A DNA stretch of 64,000 bases, from assembly GCA_030686995.1 (NCBI GenBank), contig CM060697.1:102664272-102728271 (forward strand). Reading direction: 5' to 3'. The notes beneath the pieces are model-generated. The model was not told the origin of the DNA and searched no databases. It saw only the letters and a list, made by a program, of their open reading frames with translations. Numbering within the stretch: the stretch's first letter is position 1; each line of letters begins with the position of its first letter. Of the stretch, positions 59,719-64,000 are shown in pieces. The DNA is from Artemisia argyi. Taxonomy: Eukaryota > Streptophyta > Magnoliopsida > Asterales > Asteraceae. Made by a program: the position numbers and the translations under genes.

Positions 59719-60679
59719 ATCTTAAGTGTAAGGGGAGGGTAAAATGATGATACCTTACATATGCACTTTCGCTTGAGTTTGTTTTGTTTGATGGTAGATG
59801 TGTAATAAAACTATGAGAAATACTTGTTAGTGCAATTTTAGCGCCAAATTCAAATTTTTTTACAACAATTAGGAGTGAAACTTTAGCCATAGCAAGCGTC
59901 TCATGGATAGGAGATTGTATGACTAGCACATAACCGTATATTCAGAAAAATTTTCCACCCAAATATGTGAGGTTCGCCTTTAGATTTGATAGGAAAAGCA
60001 TTTACTATTAGTGCTTATGAGTGTACCGGTAGCATTTAGATTCTAGAACTTGCGTTAGTGATGCATCCCGAGACCGCTAGTGAGACTACATTCGTGTGGT
60101 AGGATTTACTACATGATAAGAGGCATTAGGATCACCCTTGTGTTAAACCCGTATTATAATTACTTGACCATTTATGTCATATTACTTGGCTAGTTAAGTC
60201 AACTAATTTTTCCCACGCCCTTAACGTTGTACTCATTTTTATTACACGAAACCCCTAGTACACCCCTCCGAGCCTATCTTTTCGTTTCTAACTTTAAGCA
60301 TCTTACTTAAAGGAAGAATTTGTTACACCCCATTTAAATGTACACCCAAATCGCCTTAGCCTTCCGTGTATGCGCTCATTTTTAGTGCATTATTGTTATA
60401 TGTTAAACCCTAAGTTAACTATCTAATTGATTACATGGTTGCTAAGTCGAGTCATATCCTTGTACATATTGTTTTGGGACGATTGGGACTCATGGGTAAA
60501 GTACTTATTTAATGGAGTAATGGGGAAGAACATCATTTATTACCCCCATATGTACGTTAATCCTAAAAGTACTCCAAGTGTTTTGATTATCTTAATTCGA
60601 GTCATTAGATTAGTTTATTGTAAAGTATGTAAAAATTCAAGTGTAAGGGGAATGTTCGTTCCCTATGATGTATTAATTT

Positions 60680-60699
60680 GGATGGTAGGGTAAGAGTAT

Positions 60700-60741
<42 letters not shown>

Positions 60742-60757
60742 ATACGGACTACCATCC
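60680..60757 (+). other. Stem with a poly(A) loop, conserved in both family copies
   Basis: GGATGGTAG (60680-60688) pairs with CTACCATCC (60749-60757), and GTATG (60696-60700) with CATAC (60741-60745), enclosing 39 A at 60702-60740. The outer copy keeps the same arms at 55100-55108 and 55207-55215. Confidence 0.75.
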
Positions 60758-61293
60758 CTTTTCATTCTATGTTTATTTTATGTTTTTGTTATTTCTCATT
60801 TATTAGCTTAAGTCGAGTCTAGTCTTGGCTTAGCAACGCCACATTGTACATGTAATTAACCAAGATTGTTAACTCGCCACCAGTAAAAACTTCCTTTATC
60901 CAACAAAACCGTGTATTTCATATCCCTACACCTAACGTTACAACCCTTTAAAAGACCTCTTTGATAGTTTATCCTAGGTGCTTATGTCATGTGGTGGAGG
61001 TTTGATCCTTTCCCAAGCCTATGGTAATCTATTTTGCTATGACATGTAGTGAGAGATATCTTCTGTTTCCATATTGTAATTTATACTTTATTACACCCGA
61101 GAGATGTGAGTATCTAAACACTATTTTGTGAGGTGCTTGTGTATGACCTCCGTGCTTGTCTATTGGTCTTTAGTGGAACGATTATTTGTTGTAATTACTT
61201 TTATATTAGTGTTAAATGACCCCTAACTTGTCTTTTGAGTAGAATAAAAGCGCATTTGCTTGAGGACAAGCAAATCTCAAGTGTAAGGGTATA

Positions 61294-62646
61294 TGATGAG
61301 GCGAAAAATGAACCACTTTTAGGGGGTCATTTAAGCCCGGAATTGAATTTATTTGATCAAATATTACCCTAAATCGTTCCTTTTGTGATTTTAGGTACTT
61401 TGGGAGAGAAATCTGGAAAAGGAAGCAATTCGGACGTTTTTGGAGCATAAAAGTGAAGAAAACGCCAAAGTCTTGATTTTCCTTGCTGGGAACAGTAGGT
61501 GACGGCGTCAAGAAGGAATTTCTGACGGCGTCAAGAGTAATTTCCATGACGACCCAGTACAGAATTGACGGCGTCACGAAGTAGGGCGTCAAGAGTAAAA
61601 TGCATGACGGCCTGGAAAATGCTAACACATGACGGCGTCAAAAGTAGATCAAGGCAGTCCGAGAAGTATTTTGGCGGCGAGATGACGGCGTCACAAGATT
61701 TGTCTTGACGCCGTCAGACCCTATTTCCTATATATAGTTTTCTAATTTTCACATTAAAAAGAGAGAAGTTTTGGAGAAACCCTAAGTACGAACTTGGTAC
61801 GAATTTTACAGGTTTTTCAAGGGTTCTAAGCCCTTGATCCCTTTCATGTGTAATTGAGATAAGTATTCTTTTAATTCAATCAATATGTCTATGTGTTGGT
61901 TGTCTATATCTTGTTCTTGTCTTAATTCCATCATGCTAGGCTAGATCTATCTTGTGTTTGCTTGGATCTAATGAAACCTGGATGTTAATTATGTGTTGAT
62001 TACTTGTTTATGGTTGTTTTGGATGAATGAATTCGATGTTAGGCTTAAGAAAACTGGCAGATCTCCAAATGGTAACAAGCTTGAACGTCTTAGGAAACAT
62101 GAACTGACGTGCACTAGGTTTTATTGGTTGTATTTAATGCATGAGTAAATTCTAATGATCCCATGTTAGGAGCTTCTTAGCCGGCTCGACATAGGAGTGA
62201 AGTAGGCACTCATAGGATTGGGGAATTAATGCGCCACCCCATGAATGGTATTAAGGAATACAATCCGTCATCTACGCAACTATAACAAGTAATTAACATG
62301 TAAAAGATATCTAGGGAGTAGTGAAATCTAAGCAAACACATTTTCTCCACTTATTGCTCACAACCTTAGTTTAATTTAGTTTATTTTCATTTCTAGTATT
62401 TTATTTTGATTGCATCTTTAGTATTGGGTTAGTTGACTAGCAACTAATTCCGCCTAAATCCTTCAAACCCGAGATTTTTACTTGCTTTCTAAAAAATATA
62501 AAAATACAAAAATAATCATCCCTCACCTTTAGAACTAATATTTAGGTTTTCGAATCATAGCGACACTATTCCTAGCTGAACGATCAATCCCCCGGTACTT
62601 GTCACTATACTATACTACAACGATCAGGTACACTGCCTGGTGGGGG
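61294..62646 (+). repeat. 3' LTR of the inner element, 3'-clipped
   Basis: It starts TGATGAGGCGAAAAATG after the purine tract. Six perfect promoter motifs start at 61500, 61523, 61566, 61630, 61683 and 61706, then TATATATAG near 61730. It is cut at GCCTGGTGGGGG, about 100 bp short of the normal LTR end. Confidence 0.93.
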
Positions 62647-62778
62647 CGATAAGATAGACTAAAGAGAACCTAAAAATAAAAATAAAATCTTACTAGAAAG
62701 GAATCTAGCAAGTAGACCTAATAAAAAGAGATTCTAACCTAGACAATAGCTATTCCCCAGGCTGCGGCGCCAAAAACT
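62647..62778 (-). other. Leader and primer site of the outer reverse element
   Basis: This is the reverse complement of 57373-57503, including the primer-binding site. It resumes directly at the clipped 3' LTR of the inner element. Confidence 0.9.
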
Positions 62779-64000
62779 TGATACGTAGGGATTCCACCAG
62801 GCTTTACCTCTCGAGGGATCTCGAGAAGCTTACAACCCCCGCCAGGCAGTGTACCTGATCGATGTAGTATAGTGTAATGACAAGTACCGGGGGATTGATC
62901 GTTCAGCTAGGAATAGTGTCGCTAGGATTAGAAAACCGAAAGACTAGGTCTAGAGATGAGGGATGATTGTTTTTGTATTTTTATATTTTTTTAGAAAGCA
63001 AGTAAAAATCTCGGGTTGTGAAGAGTTTGGCGGAATTAGTTGCTAGTCAACTAACCCAATACTAAGATGCAATCAAAATAAAATATTATAAATGAAAATA
63101 AAACTAATTAAACTAAAGTTGTGAGCAATATGTGGGAGAATTGTGTTTACTTAGATTTCACTACTCCCTAGATATCTTTTACACCTTAATTACTTGTTAT
63201 AGTTGCGTGGATGACGGATTGTATTCCTTAATACCATTCATGGGGTGGCGTACTTACTTCCCCAATCCTATGAGTGCCTACTTCACTCCTATGTCGAGCC
63301 AGCTAAGAAGCTCCTAACATGGGATCATTAGAATTTACTCATGCATTAAATACAACCAATAAAACCTAGTACACATCGGTTCATGTTTCCTAAGACGTTC
63401 AAGCATGTTACACAATGGAGATCTGCCAGTTTTCTTAAGCCTAACATTGAAATCATTCATCCAATACAACCATAAACAAGTAATCAGCACATAATTAACA
63501 TGTAGGTTTCATTAGATCTAAGCAAACACAAGATAAATCTAGCCTAGCATGTTGAAATCAAGACAAGTAAAAGATATAATCAACCAACACATAGACATAT
63601 TGATTGAATTAAGAGAAGACTTATCTCAATTGAACATGAAAGGATTCAAGGGGTGAAAACCCTTGAAAGTACTGTAAAATATGACCTAGGGTTTACAAAG
63701 TTCGGCCCTAGTTTTCTCCACACAAGTTCCTCCCTAATGAATGAAAAATAGAAAACTATATATAGAGTTTGATAGGTGACGGTGTCAAGAACAAAAGTCT
63801 GACGCCGTCATCTCGCCGCCAAATAGTTCTTCGGACTGTCTAGATCTGGGTCTGACATTGTCATGTGTACACCTTATGCAGGTCGTCACCAATTTAACTC
63901 TTGACGCCCTTGTTGTGACGCCGTCAGGTTTGCACTGGGTCGTCATGGATTTTACTCCTGACGCCGTCAGGGTCTTCCTCTTGACGGCGTCAGGTACTGT
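62779..64000 (-). repeat. 5' LTR of the outer reverse element (cut by the window end)
   Basis: On the minus strand it ends CCCTACGTATCA at 62779. It shares diagnostic variants with 53147-54565 rather than with the forward LTRs. Its motif cluster begins at about 63777 and continues to the window edge. Confidence 0.92.

Larger units (their letters stand above)
58863..61293 (+). other. 3' internal non-coding region of the inner element
   Basis: This contains the Athila-like GCGCTTCTTGGGAGGCAACC block at 58898-58917, one perfect TGACGGCGTCA motif at about 59316 with a degenerate neighbour, the hairpin GAACATTG-ggga-CAATGTTC at 59699-59718, the poly(A)-loop hairpin at 60680-60757, and the purine tract CAAGTGTAAGGGTATA before the 3' LTR. 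ORFs here are short and unsupported. Confidence 0.75.
55977..62646 (+). mobile_element. Inner, forward-oriented family element
   Basis: 5' LTR 55977-57372 (first ~14 bp missing), primer site, ORF 57555-58862, long 3' non-coding region, 3' LTR 61294-62646 (last ~100 bp missing). It encodes no protease, RT or integrase, so it is non-autonomous. The Asp-tRNA-like primer site and the 3' region motifs GCGCTTCTTGGGAGGCAACC (58898-58917) and TTGGGGACAATGTTCATCTT (59704-59723) resemble Athila-type gypsy elements, which probably supply the machinery (inference). Both outer edges are clipped, so no TSD is visible. Confidence 0.85.
53147..64000 (-). mobile_element. Outer, reverse-oriented TGACGGCGTCA-family retrotransposon (runs off the window)
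   Basis: Read on the minus strand: 5' LTR (beyond 64000 to 62779), primer site and about 130 bp of leader (62778-62647), then a break where a forward copy of the same family occupies 55977-62646, then internal 3' sequence (about 55968-54566) and 3' LTR (54565-53147). The two reverse LTRs share variants that the forward LTRs lack (GAAAACCGAAAGACTAGGTC), so they belong to one insertion. About 2.4 kb of its internal region, including the ORF, is missing at the nesting site. Confidence 0.8.

Noticed and set aside
61212..61628. 138-codon minus-strand ORF over the LTR start
   Set aside because: It spans the LTR promoter array and the purine tract; related frames appear at 54411 only because the sequence is the same LTR.

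Overview
The window is plant nuclear DNA. It has no bacterial-style operons. It contains plant-type Ty1/copia, Ty3/gypsy Athila-like and chromovirus-like retrotransposons, a MULE whose transposase belongs to the FAR1-related family, Helitrons, a Stowaway MITE, a SINE, and one coiled-coil NBS-LRR (CNL) resistance gene of the R1/late-blight-homolog type. The CNL type and the repeat style suggest a eudicot, probably an asterid; the family is not determined. Nearly all of the window is accessory, nested-repeat DNA. The only recognisable host gene is the broken CNL with its duplicated fragments.

Layout. 1-2.9 kb: AT-rich DNA with a decayed LINE ORF1 piece flanked by direct repeats. 2.9-13.6 kb: a possible Helitron left end and LTR-like sequence in reverse orientation, split by a complete 7-kb Ty1/copia element at 4145-11122 (TSD AATAA, LTRs about 3% diverged, three in-frame stops). 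13.6-18.4 kb: reverse LTR-like sequence, a divergent fragment of the TGACGGCGTCA LTR family, a LINE 3' end carrying an hAT-like MITE, and a Stowaway MITE. 18.7-24.3 kb: a CNL locus on the minus strand, comprising a gene broken by one TAG codon, a downstream LRR duplicate disrupted by a Helitron that sits exactly between A and T, and an upstream N-terminal duplicate that holds a 70-bp tandem duplication and a SINE with a 16-bp TSD. 24.3-27 kb: no clear gene, with a possible Helitron end and an unidentified 92-codon ORF.

27-53 kb: a large MULE carrying two convergent genes, a FAR1-type transposase (+) and an Ulp1-like (C48) protease gene (-). Their introns and flanks are filled with GATGCAGTA-type repeats. 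Three retroelements interrupt it: a solo LTR at 27043-28449 (TSD GGAAG), a 5'-truncated Ty3/gypsy chromovirus (29347-35644) and an internally deleted Athila-like element (37135-45272). Both MULE genes are pseudogenes.

53-64 kb: two copies of one retrotransposon family in opposite orientation, apparently one nested in the other. The family has LTRs of about 1.4 kb, an Asp-tRNA-like primer site, one 435-codon ORF with no recognised domain, and Athila-like 3' sequence motifs. Its LTR promoter carries a dense cluster of the 11-bp inverted motif TGACG(G/C)CGTCA directly upstream of a TATA box. The solo LTR at 27 kb and a divergent fragment at 15.9 kb have the same cluster, so it is a family trait. 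I rate this family, with its unusual promoter and its conserved hairpin looped by a poly(A) tract, as the most likely undescribed system here.

Functionally, nothing in the window looks like an intact protein-coding gene except the family-specific ORF at 57555-58862. The recurrent lesion is a nonsense codon one base change from Gln, Arg or Trp codons, with few frameshifts in some elements. This fits decay of methylated repeats by cytosine deamination, which is an inference.
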